Notes under the pieces: model-generated
Told to the model about the DNA's origin: nothing
Seen by the model: only the letters and a program-made list of their open reading frames with translations
Databases searched by the model: none
In this document: positions 1 through 5,232 of the stretch, one piece after another
How the letters are laid out: every line of letters starts with the position of its first letter
How positions within the stretch are numbered: position 1 is the stretch's first letter
Source: an uncultured Clostridia bacterium
GTDB lineage: Bacteria; Bacillota; Clostridia; Christensenellales; UBA1242
NCBI GenBank assembly: GCA_947384015.1
Contig: CANDFN010000056.1
Coordinates: forward strand, 1-6,757
DNA: 6,757 nucleotides
Reading direction: 5' to 3'
Program-made: the position numbers and the translations under genes

Positions 1-1
1 A

Positions 2-670
2 CAAAATAAACAACTAAAACAAGATTTTGATATAATGGATGCATTTTTAAGATATGAAGGAAACGTAGTTCAAGATATAGATTTAAATTTACATCAAGAT
101 GTAACTTTTGCAAGTGGAAAATTTGTTGAATTTAAACAACATACACAGTCTAGTAGCGGTAGTTGTAAAATTCAATTTGTTTCAAATTCTGCTAGCGAAG
201 ACTTAGAATTGTTAATTGTTAAAGCTATTATTACAGCAAAAAAATCTATAACTCTTCAATTGGATGAATTTATTCCAACAGAAAGTATAATGTCTCTTTT
301 ACGTTTTGCTATTAATTCTAACATAGATGTAAAATTAATGATTCCTTTAAAGAAAAGCAAGTTTAGCACTTATTATGCAACGCGTGCATATGCTAAGGAA
401 TTAGCTTTATTTGGTGCAAATGTTTACCTATTTGACGGCTTTATTAGGTTTAATAGTATTGTTATAGATGGGCAATTTGTTTTGGTTGGATCTTTCAATG
501 TAAATAGAGAACATCTCAACACCTCATTACAAAATATTGCTGTTATAGAAGATAAGTCTGTTGTAGGAGCATTTGTAAATTTGTTTGAACAAGGCGTTGA
601 TAATAGTTACCGCATTAATGATGCACGATATATGTTGTTAAAAGAAAAATTCTTTAAAAACTTCGTATAA
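2..670 (+). CDS. Cardiolipin synthase-like phospholipase D protein, C-terminal part (5' end outside window)
   Basis: The reading frame is open to the window edge with no stop before the ATG at 35, so this is the C-terminal part of a longer protein, not a 211-residue one. The first residues (DAFLRYEGNVVQD, just after that ATG) match the end of the first PLD domain of cardiolipin synthases (R-x-EG-x-x-V). Counting from the ATG at 35, residues 77-135 fit the family's second domain: DEFIPTESI (YFIPDESI in the family), NIDVKLMIP, YYATRAYAKEL, then GFIRFNSIVID and VGSFNVN. Intact family members transfer phosphatidyl groups to make cardiolipin at the membrane. Here the second HKD motif (H-x-K-x4-D) reads R138-F139-N140...D145: His and Lys are lost, Asp is kept. 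Activity is therefore doubtful, though the first HKD motif lies outside the window. The stop is 12 bases before the next gene, suggesting co-transcription. Confidence 0.85.
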   Translation, partial: QNKQLKQDFDIMDAFLRYEGNVVQDIDLNLHQDVTFASGKFVEFKQHTQSSSGSCKIQFVSNSASEDLELLIVKAIITAKKSITLQLDEFIPTESIMSLLRFAINSNIDVKLMIPLKKSKFSTYYATRAYAKELALFGANVYLFDGFIRFNSIVIDGQFVLVGSFNVNREHLNTSLQNIAVIEDKSVVGAFVNLFEQGVDNSYRINDARYMLLKEKFFKNFV

Positions 671-682
671 TAGGGGTGATAT

Positions 683-1525
683 ATGATTTTTGGTGTAGCT
701 GGTGTGCCAACAAATTATAAAGGTAAATTCTCTAATCTTTTTGATTGGCTGTTAAATATGGGCTTAAATGCTTTTGAGATACAATGCACATATGGCTTTA
801 AAGTTAGTGATGATAGACGCGCCATAATAAAAAAATACAATAATGGACAAATTCATTTTAGTATGCATGGCCCATATTTTGTTAATTTAGGAAGTTTAAA
901 TAAGGCTGTTGTTGGTAGAAGTATAGCAACATTAAAGGATGGCATAAATTTAGCAAAAGAGTTAGGTGTAACTAGAATAATTTTTCATCCGGGTGGTGGA
1001 CATGAAAATACTGTAGAAGGTAGAATTAGGGCAATAAATCAACTTGTTGATGCAATTAACAATATTACAAATGAAATAGATATGGGAGAAGTAAAATTAT
1101 ACCCAGAAATTGGCGGCAAAACGGCTAGTCTTGGAAGTTTGGACGAAATTATAGATATCTGCAAACGTTGTAAATATTGTTATCCTTGCATTGATATTGC
1201 TCATTTACATGCTCGTGAAGTTGGCTCAATTAATACAAAACAAGACTTGTTAGATAGATTAAATAAAATTAAACAACAAATACCAGATAAATTTAAAGAT
1301 ATACATTTTCATGCTTATACAATTAACTATGGAGAGAAAGGCGAAATAAAGCATATTACTCATGGTTATGCAATGCCTGATGGTAGCGAAGCAAAACCAA
1401 ATTTAAGGGACTTTATTGAGGTTTTGAAAGAAATGAACATCTTTCCATGGGTTATTAGTGAAGCGTTAGATAGCCAAGAAATTGGTGCAAAGTATATGCG
1501 AGATTTGTATGCTGTAGACCAATGA
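683..1525 (+). CDS. TIM-barrel protein, endonuclease IV / AP endonuclease 2-like family
   Basis: A 280-residue protein close in length to endonuclease IV. The metal-ligand pattern of that family is visible in order: H62 (HGPYFVNLGS), H102 (FHPGGG), E142 (YPEIGG), D171 and H174 (CIDIAH), H208 (DIHFH) and E260 (VISEA). The 40-residue spacing between the first two His and the D-x-x-H pair match E. coli Nfo as I recall it. The D-x-H pair of Nfo is replaced by a segment reading KHITHGY (223-229), where a His is present but the Asp is not evident. Family members either cut DNA at abasic sites or isomerise sugars; an AP endonuclease is the better guess because HGPY..NLGS resembles Nfo's HAPY..NLAS. 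AGGGGTGAT (672-680) is a good ribosome binding site before ATG 683. The TGA stop is followed directly by an in-frame TAA. It probably shares a transcript with the phospholipase-like gene upstream. Confidence 0.83.
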   Translation: MIFGVAGVPTNYKGKFSNLFDWLLNMGLNAFEIQCTYGFKVSDDRRAIIKKYNNGQIHFSMHGPYFVNLGSLNKAVVGRSIATLKDGINLAKELGVTRIIFHPGGGHENTVEGRIRAINQLVDAINNITNEIDMGEVKLYPEIGGKTASLGSLDEIIDICKRCKYCYPCIDIAHLHAREVGSINTKQDLLDRLNKIKQQIPDKFKDIHFHAYTINYGEKGEIKHITHGYAMPDGSEAKPNLRDFIEVLKEMNIFPWVISEALDSQEIGAKYMRDLYAVDQ

Positions 1526-1537
1526 TAAATGTGTGTT

Positions 1538-1569
1538 TATTGTGTGTTTAAATAATAATATACACAATA
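1538..1569. repeat. Inverted repeat TATTGTGT / ACACAATA upstream of the pseudouridine synthase gene
   Basis: Perfect 8-base arms at 1538-1545 and 1562-1569 are separated by 16 bases. The left arm overlaps a direct repeat of GTGTGTTTA (1531-1539 and 1542-1550). A TATAAT lies at 1577-1582, five bases before the ATG at 1587, with no good -35 hexamer at normal spacing. This could be an operator for a dimeric regulator, a weak RNA hairpin or chance in AT-rich DNA. Confidence 0.35.
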
Positions 1570-1586
1570 TATGGTTTATAATATTT

Positions 1587-2417
1587 ATGCAAAAGTTAGA
1601 ATTTAAAGCGAATGAAAGAATAGAGCTAATTAAGGCGGTAATTGATAAACTGCCTTTTCTTTCTAGGTATGATGTGGAAAAACTTTTGGCAAATAAAGAT
1701 GTTAAAGTTAATAATGCAAGAATAAAAGATAATATAAAACTTAACCAGGACGATTTAGTAATAGTATATTATAATCCAAAAGAACAAGAGGAATGGTATT
1801 CTGATGTATATTTAGATACCAATATCTTAATAGTAAATAAGAGGGCTGGGATTGAGGTCGTAAGTGAAACTGAGCGCGATTTAGTAGGTGTTGTAAAACA
1901 AAAACATCCTAATATTATTCCTGTTCACAGGCTAGATAGGAATACCGAGGGGTTGGTTATTTTTGCTTTAAACAATTATGCAGAAAAAGAATTGCTGGAA
2001 GCTTTTAAAGTTAGAAACACTATAACAAAAAAGTATGCACTTTTGGTTCATGGTAAAGTTGATATTAATAAGCTAAAACGCACAGTGTACCTTAAAAAGG
2101 TGGACCATTTATCCAAAGTATGGATTAGCGAAGTTAAAACAAGTGGATATGATCCAATTATAACAGAATTTGAATTAGTAGAATATAGAGGAGATTTTTC
2201 TTTATTAGAAGCTAAATTAATAACTGGCAAAACTCACCAGATACGCGCTCATATTTCATACTTTGGTTATCCAATTGTGGGTGACAAAAAATATGGTAAA
2301 GATAAGGAAAAACAACTGCACCTAACAGCTTACAATTTATCTTTTAGTTTTAAAAAGGGTAGTTTATTAAATTATTTAAACAGTAAAAATTTTGAAATTA
2401 TTCCATCTTGGTTATAG
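1587..2417 (+). CDS. RluA-family RNA pseudouridine synthase
   Basis: A 276-residue protein from the ATG at 1587. Residues about 8-60 fit an S4-like RNA-binding domain (FLSRYDVEKLLANKDVKVN, then a DDLVIVYY strand). The catalytic domain carries the RluA-family motif HRLDRNTEG at 114-122 with the nucleophilic aspartate D117, an ILIVNKRAG strand before it (80-88), and the late motif TGKTHQIRAH at 213-222. These enzymes convert specific uridines in rRNA or tRNA to pseudouridine; the exact target (RluA, C or D type) cannot be read from the sequence. The frame is open back to a GTG at 1533, but the added 18 residues are hydrophobic, AT-driven and unlike the family, so 1587 is preferred. No clear Shine-Dalgarno precedes it. 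It may be co-transcribed with the two genes to the left or have its own promoter in the 61-base gap. It ends in a TAG and a shared terminator follows. Confidence 0.9.
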   Translation: MQKLEFKANERIELIKAVIDKLPFLSRYDVEKLLANKDVKVNNARIKDNIKLNQDDLVIVYYNPKEQEEWYSDVYLDTNILIVNKRAGIEVVSETERDLVGVVKQKHPNIIPVHRLDRNTEGLVIFALNNYAEKELLEAFKVRNTITKKYALLVHGKVDINKLKRTVYLKKVDHLSKVWISEVKTSGYDPIITEFELVEYRGDFSLLEAKLITGKTHQIRAHISYFGYPIVGDKKYGKDKEKQLHLTAYNLSFSFKKGSLLNYLNSKNFEIIPSWL

Positions 2418-2515
2418 GTTATTTAAACATAATATTTACGATTAACTTAATTGGATATATTTTTAGATTTTTTATAATTAGAACGAAAATGAATAATTTT
2501 ATTTGCAAAGTTATA

Positions 2516-2549
2516 ATAAAAAACACTTGATTAATCAAGTGTTTTTTAT
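2516..2549. terminator. Bidirectional intrinsic terminator between convergent genes
   Basis: A perfect 34-base palindrome centred between 2532 and 2533. The arms read A-run, CACTTGAT / ATCAAGTG, T-run (2542-2547). With A6 on the left and T6 on the right it gives a hairpin plus U-tract on both strands. It lies between the forward pseudouridine synthase gene (stop 2417) and the reverse gene that ends at 2594, so it can stop both transcripts. Confidence 0.9.
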
Positions 2550-2593
2550 CTTGAATCTTAATATTAAGTAAATATAATTTAATAATTAAAAAT

Positions 2594-3481
2594 TTACCAA
2601 TCGCTGTGCCAAGCGCCGCCTGAATGTTCTATGGTTGTTGATTCTTCATTAGAAGGAACACTTTTTGTGGAATCGGCTGATTCAAGATTTTTCTTTTTAC
2701 GTTTTAACTTCTCTGCAATTAGTTTAAAGAAATTTTTCTTTTTAGTTGATTGTTCGGTCCCTTTTTGTGTTTTTGATTCTTCTTGTGTTATGTCTTTTGT
2801 AAATTTGGCTTTATAGCTTTCTAAGATCCTAATGTTTTCTCTTAATTGTTTTATAGCGTCTTCGTGAGGTTTGTATCTTTCATTAATATCATAATCCACT
2901 TCGTCACCATATTCGGTGTCTTCATAATGTTCATAACCAATAGAACTGATAGCGCTTTGATGTCTTTTAATACTTTCTTCATAAAGGGCTATGTCTACAT
3001 CAATTTGTTTTAAAACAGTTTCTGGTATATATTTTGAATAACTTTTTTTATAGAAGCCATATTCAGGAACAATCCTCTCAGTAGCTTCAATTATTGCAAG
3101 CTCTAATTTATGAACACGGTCAGCATATGTGTTTAAGTCTGTTGCAAATTTATATTCTATAATACTTTCAAATACACAATCTCTTTTATATAAAAGTTGC
3201 ATAGCCGAATTAAATACATCTTTTGTTTCATTTTTCATTTTTTCAATTTCATCATGAGTAAAAGGATCTGCTGAAGCAAGGTCTTTTATATAGGCATAAT
3301 GATAAAAATCGTCAATAAACTTTCCGCTATCCTCATTAATATATGTCCTAGCATGATTACTTGGTTGGATATTATATTGTTTTAATTGTTCAGGAGTTAG
3401 AGCGTCTAATTCTTTTGCGCATTCAATAAGCCTTAACAATTCTTGTCTTAACTCATATAATTGTTTATTTGAAAATGTCAT
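2594..3481 (-). CDS. Hypothetical charged protein, 295 residues, no recognised family
   Basis: I do not recognise this protein. It has no signal peptide and no membrane segment, so it is probably cytoplasmic. Residues 1-35 and about 75-135 look helical (ELRQELLRLIECAKELDAL; DRVHKLELAIIEATERI). Residues 180-205 are acidic and rich in Tyr (EHYEDTEYGDEVDYDINERY), followed by another likely helix (206-228). From about 230 the sequence is low-complexity: Glu/Lys/Thr/Ser, then a strongly basic patch (KKKNFFKLIAEKLKRKKK, 247-264), then a Ser/Thr/Glu stretch, ending in GGAWHSDW. The start is well supported: AAGGTGAT (3485-3492 on the reverse strand) precedes the ATG, and a consensus promoter lies just upstream. 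It is a single-gene unit, divergent from the tRNA operon and convergent with the pseudouridine synthase gene. The basic patch could bind nucleic acid or membrane; that is inference only. Confidence 0.82.
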   Translation of the reverse strand: MTFSNKQLYELRQELLRLIECAKELDALTPEQLKQYNIQPSNHARTYINEDSGKFIDDFYHYAYIKDLASADPFTHDEIEKMKNETKDVFNSAMQLLYKRDCVFESIIEYKFATDLNTYADRVHKLELAIIEATERIVPEYGFYKKSYSKYIPETVLKQIDVDIALYEESIKRHQSAISSIGYEHYEDTEYGDEVDYDINERYKPHEDAIKQLRENIRILESYKAKFTKDITQEESKTQKGTEQSTKKKNFFKLIAEKLKRKKKNLESADSTKSVPSNEESTTIEHSGGAWHSDW

Positions 3482-3498
3482 ATAATCACCTTTTTATT

Positions 3499-3527
3499 AT
3501 TATAACACAAAATCAAAAACATTGCAA
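3499..3527 (-). promoter_or_regulatory. Sigma-A-type promoter for the hypothetical reverse-strand gene
   Basis: On the reverse strand TTGCAA (3527-3522) is followed after exactly 17 bases by TATAAT (3504-3499), with an extended -10 TGT directly before it. Predicted transcription start is near 3492, leaving a leader of about ten bases that consists almost only of the ribosome binding site. Confidence 0.75.
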
Positions 3528-3551
3528 GAGGTTTAATCATTCATTCAATAC

Positions 3552-3581
3552 TTGACGATTAATATAGATTAATGATATAAT
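3552..3581 (+). promoter_or_regulatory. Upstream promoter (P1) of the tRNA operon
   Basis: TTGACG (3552-3557), an 18-base spacer and a perfect TATAAT (3576-3581) preceded by TGA, an extended -10. The predicted start near 3588 lies about 130 bases before the first tRNA. No convincing gene lies between, so it most likely acts as the distal promoter of the tRNA operon. Confidence 0.6.
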
Positions 3582-3672
3582 AAGTTTGTTAATTATATTT
3601 ATATTTGTTTTTATAGAAATAGGGGATACTTTAAGTTTAGTGAAAAATTTTAAAAAAAGTGCTAAATTTTTA

Positions 3673-3701
3673 TTGACAATTGTTTTAAGATATTGTAATA
3701 T
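3673..3701 (+). promoter_or_regulatory. Main promoter (P2) of the tRNA operon
   Basis: A consensus TTGACA (3673-3678), exactly 17 bases, then TAATAT (3696-3701). Predicted start is near 3708, about 14 bases before the first tRNA. The AT-rich stretch 3640-3672 just upstream, with A and T runs, resembles an UP element, as is common for stable-RNA promoters. Confidence 0.8.
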
Positions 3702-3721
3702 AAATAAGTAACCTGAATTGT

Positions 3722-3797
3722 CGGGGTGTAGCGCAGTTGGTAGCGCACGTGATTTGGGATCATGGGGCCGGGGGTTCGAGTCCCTTCACCCCGACCA
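3722..3797 (+). tRNA. tRNA-Pro (anticodon TGG)
   Basis: Full cloverleaf: acceptor CGGGGTG / CACCCCG, D-arm GCGC/GCGC, anticodon stem CGTGA/TCATG with loop TTTGGGA (TGG at 3755-3757), T-loop TTCGAGT, discriminator A and encoded CCA. It is the first gene of the tRNA operon and is separated from the next tRNA by three bases. Confidence 0.96.
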
Positions 3798-3800
3798 TAC

Positions 3801-3877
3801 GGGCCTTTAGCTCAGTTGGTTAGAGCAACCGGCTCATAACCGGTCGGTCCGCGGTTCAAGTCCGTGAAGGCCCACCA
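3801..3877 (+). tRNA. tRNA with anticodon CAT, most likely tRNA-Ile2 (lysidine-modified) rather than Met
   Basis: Full cloverleaf with encoded CCA; the anticodon CAT is at 3835-3837 in the loop CTCATAA. It is not the initiator: positions 1 and 72 pair (G-C) and the anticodon stem is ACCGG/CCGGT without the three G-C pairs GGG/CCC. The acceptor GGGCCTT/AAGGCCC has C4-G69 and C5-G68, which the lysidine synthetase TilS recognises in E. coli Ile2. The first 27 bases differ at only one position from the Bacillus subtilis Ile2 tRNA as I recall it. Automatic annotation would call it tRNA-Met. Frequent ATA codons in the window make an Ile2 tRNA necessary. Confidence 0.8.
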
Positions 3878-3902
3878 TGCCGTATGGCAAATTAATATAC
3901 TT

Positions 3903-3979
3903 GGCCTGCTAGCTCAGTTGGTTAGAGCGCCAGCCTGTCACGCTGGAGGTCACGAGTTCAAGTCTCGTGCAGGTCGCCA
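3903..3979 (+). tRNA. tRNA-Asp (anticodon GTC)
   Basis: Acceptor GGCCTGC / GCAGGTC (one G-T pair), anticodon stem CCAGC/GCTGG with loop CTGTCAC (GTC at 3937-3939), T-loop TTCAAGT, discriminator G as usual for tRNA-Asp, and encoded CCA. The 25-base spacer before it contains a short hairpin (TGCC-GTAT-GGCA, 3878-3889). Confidence 0.96.
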
Positions 3980-3982
3980 CTC

Positions 3983-4058
3983 GCCTCGATAGCTCAGTCG
4001 GTAGAGCAAAGGACTGAAAATCCTTGTGTCACTGGTTCGATTCCGGTTCGAGGCACCA
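3983..4058 (+). tRNA. tRNA-Phe (anticodon GAA)
   Basis: Acceptor GCCTCGA / TCGAGGC, anticodon stem AAGGA/TCCTT with loop CTGAAAA (GAA at 4016-4018), T-loop TTCGATT, discriminator A, encoded CCA. Three bases separate it from tRNA-Asp. The 21 bases after it form the leader of a protein gene. Confidence 0.96.
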
Positions 4059-4079
4059 ATAAATCATGGAGGATTTATA

Positions 4080-4334
4080 TTGGAAATAAAAACTGGCATT
4101 TATAAACATTTCAAAGGAAAGAAAAGTTTGGTTATTGGTGTTGCAGAACATTCTGATGGAAGTTCATATCTAGTGATTTATAAAGGTCTTGAAGATAATA
4201 AATTTCATGCTAGACCATATGAATCCTTTATTGAAAAAGTAAAAGATTCAAATAACAATCTTGTTCCTAGATTTACTTTGGTTGAAGAAATAAACCTTGA
4301 ACAAGAATTGCTTTTAGAAAGCAAAAAATCTTAA
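4080..4334 (+). CDS. DUF1653 family small protein, encoded inside the tRNA operon
   Basis: An 84-residue protein with the DUF1653 pattern across residues 6-65: GIYKHFKG (6-13), GVAEHSDGSSYLVIYKGL (20-37), ARPYESF (44-50) and VPRF (62-65), matching G-x-Y-x-HFKG, A-x-HS, L-V-x-Y, RP-x-x-x-F and PRF in the family. The function of the family is unknown to me; it is a short, likely all-beta domain. The start is TTG at 4080: GGAGG (4068-4072) sits seven bases before it, and the residues before it in the same frame would be translated tRNA-Phe. The ATG at 4066 is out of frame. A short acidic and leucine-rich tail follows the domain (67-84). It lies between tRNA-Phe and tRNA-Thr with no promoter or terminator of its own visible, so its mRNA should come from processing of the tRNA transcript. 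Confidence 0.92.
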   Translation: MEIKTGIYKHFKGKKSLVIGVAEHSDGSSYLVIYKGLEDNKFHARPYESFIEKVKDSNNNLVPRFTLVEEINLEQELLLESKKS

Positions 4335-4338
4335 TAAC

Positions 4339-4352
4339 ATTGCATTTGCAAT
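4339..4352 (+). repeat. Short inverted repeat before tRNA-Thr
   Basis: ATTGCA-TT-TGCAAT is a perfect six-base inverted repeat in the 24-base gap between the DUF1653 stop and tRNA-Thr. It has no T-run, so it is not a terminator; it might protect the 3' end of the processed mRNA or be chance. Confidence 0.3.
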
Positions 4353-4358
4353 TAATGT

Positions 4359-4433
4359 GCTGGCGTGGCTCAACGGTAGAGCAGCTGACTTGTAATCAGC
4401 AGGTTGGGGGTTCGATTCCCTTCGCCAGCTCCA
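4359..4433 (+). tRNA. tRNA-Thr (anticodon TGT)
   Basis: Acceptor GCTGGCG / CGCCAGC, short D-loop (AACGGTA), anticodon stem GCTGA/TCAGC with loop CTTGTAA (TGT at 4391-4393), T-loop TTCGATT, discriminator T as expected for Thr, encoded CCA. Confidence 0.96.
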
Positions 4434-4444
4434 TTATTATATAT

Positions 4445-4529
4445 GGGAGGATTGCAGAGCGGCCAAATGCAACGGACTGTAAATCCGTCGACTTCGTCTT
4501 CTGTGGTTCGAATCCACATCCTCCCACCA
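4445..4529 (+). tRNA. tRNA-Tyr (anticodon GTA)
   Basis: An 85-base class II tRNA: acceptor GGGAGGA / TCCTCCC, anticodon stem ACGGA/TCCGT with loop CTGTAAA (GTA at 4479-4481), a long variable arm (CGACTTCGTCTTC), T-arm TGTGG/CCACA and encoded CCA. The long variable arm is normal for bacterial tRNA-Tyr. It is the last gene of the operon. Confidence 0.96.
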
Positions 4530-4543
4530 AAATTAATGGCTGT

Positions 4544-4571
4544 AAAACACCTATAATTTAGGTGTTTTTTT
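4544..4571 (+). terminator. Intrinsic terminator of the tRNA operon
   Basis: Stem AAAACACCTA (4544-4553) with TAGGTGTTTT (4559-4568), five-base loop, then a run of seven T (4565-4571). It lies 15 bases after tRNA-Tyr. Confidence 0.92.
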
Positions 4572-4727
4572 GTAATTTTATAACTAAGGTAGATAATGAA
4601 GTTTTTTATTTAACTATAATAATTTTGTGTAATTCTAATTTGACCTAGTTGTTTAAGTTTATAAAAACTTGAAAGTTTCTTGAGGGTTTAATAATAGAAA
4701 TGTTTAGAATATTAATTTAATGTATAT

Positions 4728-5136
4728 ATGATTGTTAAGTGTGATTATTGTGAAAACTTCAAATTCAATTTTTTATTTTGTAAGAGATGTTTCTAAAGCA
4801 AAAACTTTAAGAAAAGCGACCAAGAAAAACTAGATAAAGTTAAACGCTTTGTAGCTTTGTCCATAATTTCAAATATTTTAATGGTAGGGCTTGTATTTTT
4901 ATTTGTATGGGCTTTGAAAATCATGTAAAATGACAGCAAGGCTGCAATTTTAATATGGATGTTAGTTTTATTATTTGTTGTATGTTTAATAGTATTATCA
5001 ATTAATTAATATTATATATTATTAGATTTTACAAATATTTGTAAATCGTAAACTTATTATATGGATAAGTTTAGTAGTATTATTGGCAAGTGTAAGTGCA
5101 TCAATTTGTTTATTTTTTGCTTATATTGGAGCATAA
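4728..5136 (+). pseudogene. Decayed gene for a small zinc-ribbon membrane protein (three membrane segments)
   Basis: One frame from the ATG at 4728 reads MIVKCDYCENFKFNF and then FCKRCF, a C-x2-C-x9-C-x2-C zinc-ribbon pattern. It meets TAA at 4794 and continues in the same frame with a charged linker (SDQEKLDKVKR) and a hydrophobic segment (about 4851-4925, VALSIISNILMVGLVFLFVW). After a second TAA at 4926 it continues in frame with another hydrophobic segment (about 4941-5006, AAILIWMLVLLFVVCLIVLS). A third TAA follows at 5007. A third hydrophobic segment (NRKLIIWISLVVLLASVSAS then ICLFFAYIGA) lies in the +1-shifted frame and ends at TAA 5134-5136, just before a terminator. Layout and order suggest one ancestral gene of about 135 codons with two internal stops and a frameshift. 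No good ribosome binding site precedes the ATG. Chance AT-rich hydrophobic runs are the alternative, but the paired cysteines and terminator argue for a relic. Confidence 0.6.
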
Positions 5137-5141
5137 TATTT

Positions 5142-5167
5142 AAACGATGCATACGGCATTGTTTTTT
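5142..5167 (+). terminator. Terminator after the decayed membrane-protein gene
   Basis: Stem AAACGATGC (5142-5150) with GCATTGTTT (5156-5164), one G-T pair, loop ATACG, then T at 5162-5167. It sits five bases after the final stop of the decayed gene. Confidence 0.8.
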
Positions 5168-5188
5168 ATTTAGTGTGAATATACAATG

Positions 5189-5195
5189 TTAGACA
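5189..5195 (-). promoter_or_regulatory. Possible Spo0A box upstream of spoIIA
   Basis: The reverse strand reads TGTCTAA, one mismatch from the Spo0A box TGTCGAA. In Bacillus spoIIA is activated by Spo0A~P together with sigma-H, so a box here would make sense. A single near-match in AT-rich DNA is weak, and no convincing sigma-H promoter was found beside it. Confidence 0.25.
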
Positions 5196-5232
5196 AAAAA
5201 ACTATTGTTAAGGCAATAGTTTTTATTTTTTT
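5195..5232 (+). terminator. Terminator-like hairpin directly in front of spoIIAA
   Basis: Stem AAAAACTATTG (5197-5207) with CAATAGTTTTT (5214-5224), 11 perfect pairs, loop TTAAGG, then a T-rich tract to about 5233. It is the second hairpin within 100 bases. It either backs up the terminator at 5142-5167 and insulates spoIIA, or lies in the spoIIA leader as an attenuator. Confidence 0.75.

Noticed and set aside
2048..2230. 60-codon reverse-strand open frame
   Set aside because: It lies wholly inside the pseudouridine synthase gene, whose motifs are well conserved, and has no ribosome binding site.
2631..2816. 61-codon forward open frame rich in Phe and Ser
   Set aside because: It is the antisense reading of the Lys/Glu-rich tail of the reverse-strand hypothetical gene, which has a clear promoter and start.
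3640..3711. Small forward frame from a GTG, about 23 codons (MKNFKKSAKFLLTIVLRYCN...)
   Set aside because: AGGGG is 14 bases away, too far for a normal start, and the frame overlaps the tRNA promoter. It could be a leader peptide from P1 but support is thin.
3877..3886. Ten-base sequence ATGCCGTATG, whose complement CATACGGCAT recurs at 5150-5159
   Set aside because: The match is only ten bases, sits in two unrelated small hairpins and has no further extension; probably chance.
4340..4561. 73-codon forward open frame
   Set aside because: It runs through tRNA-Thr and tRNA-Tyr and their terminator; it is a by-product of structured RNA genes.
3722..4571. CRISPR array or phage attachment site around the tRNA genes
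   Set aside because: No regularly spaced repeats exist, and no repeated tRNA 3' end, integrase or phage gene is visible in the window.
4741..4833. Alternative GTG-started frame overlapping the decayed gene (VIIVKTSNSIFYF...)
   Set aside because: No ribosome binding site and no recognisable features; the overlapping frame with paired cysteines and hydrophobic segments is a better reading.
4728..5136. Stop-codon reassignment as an explanation for the internal TAA codons
   Set aside because: TAA, TAG and TGA all end the well-conserved neighbouring genes at family-typical lengths, so the stops here are read as mutations.
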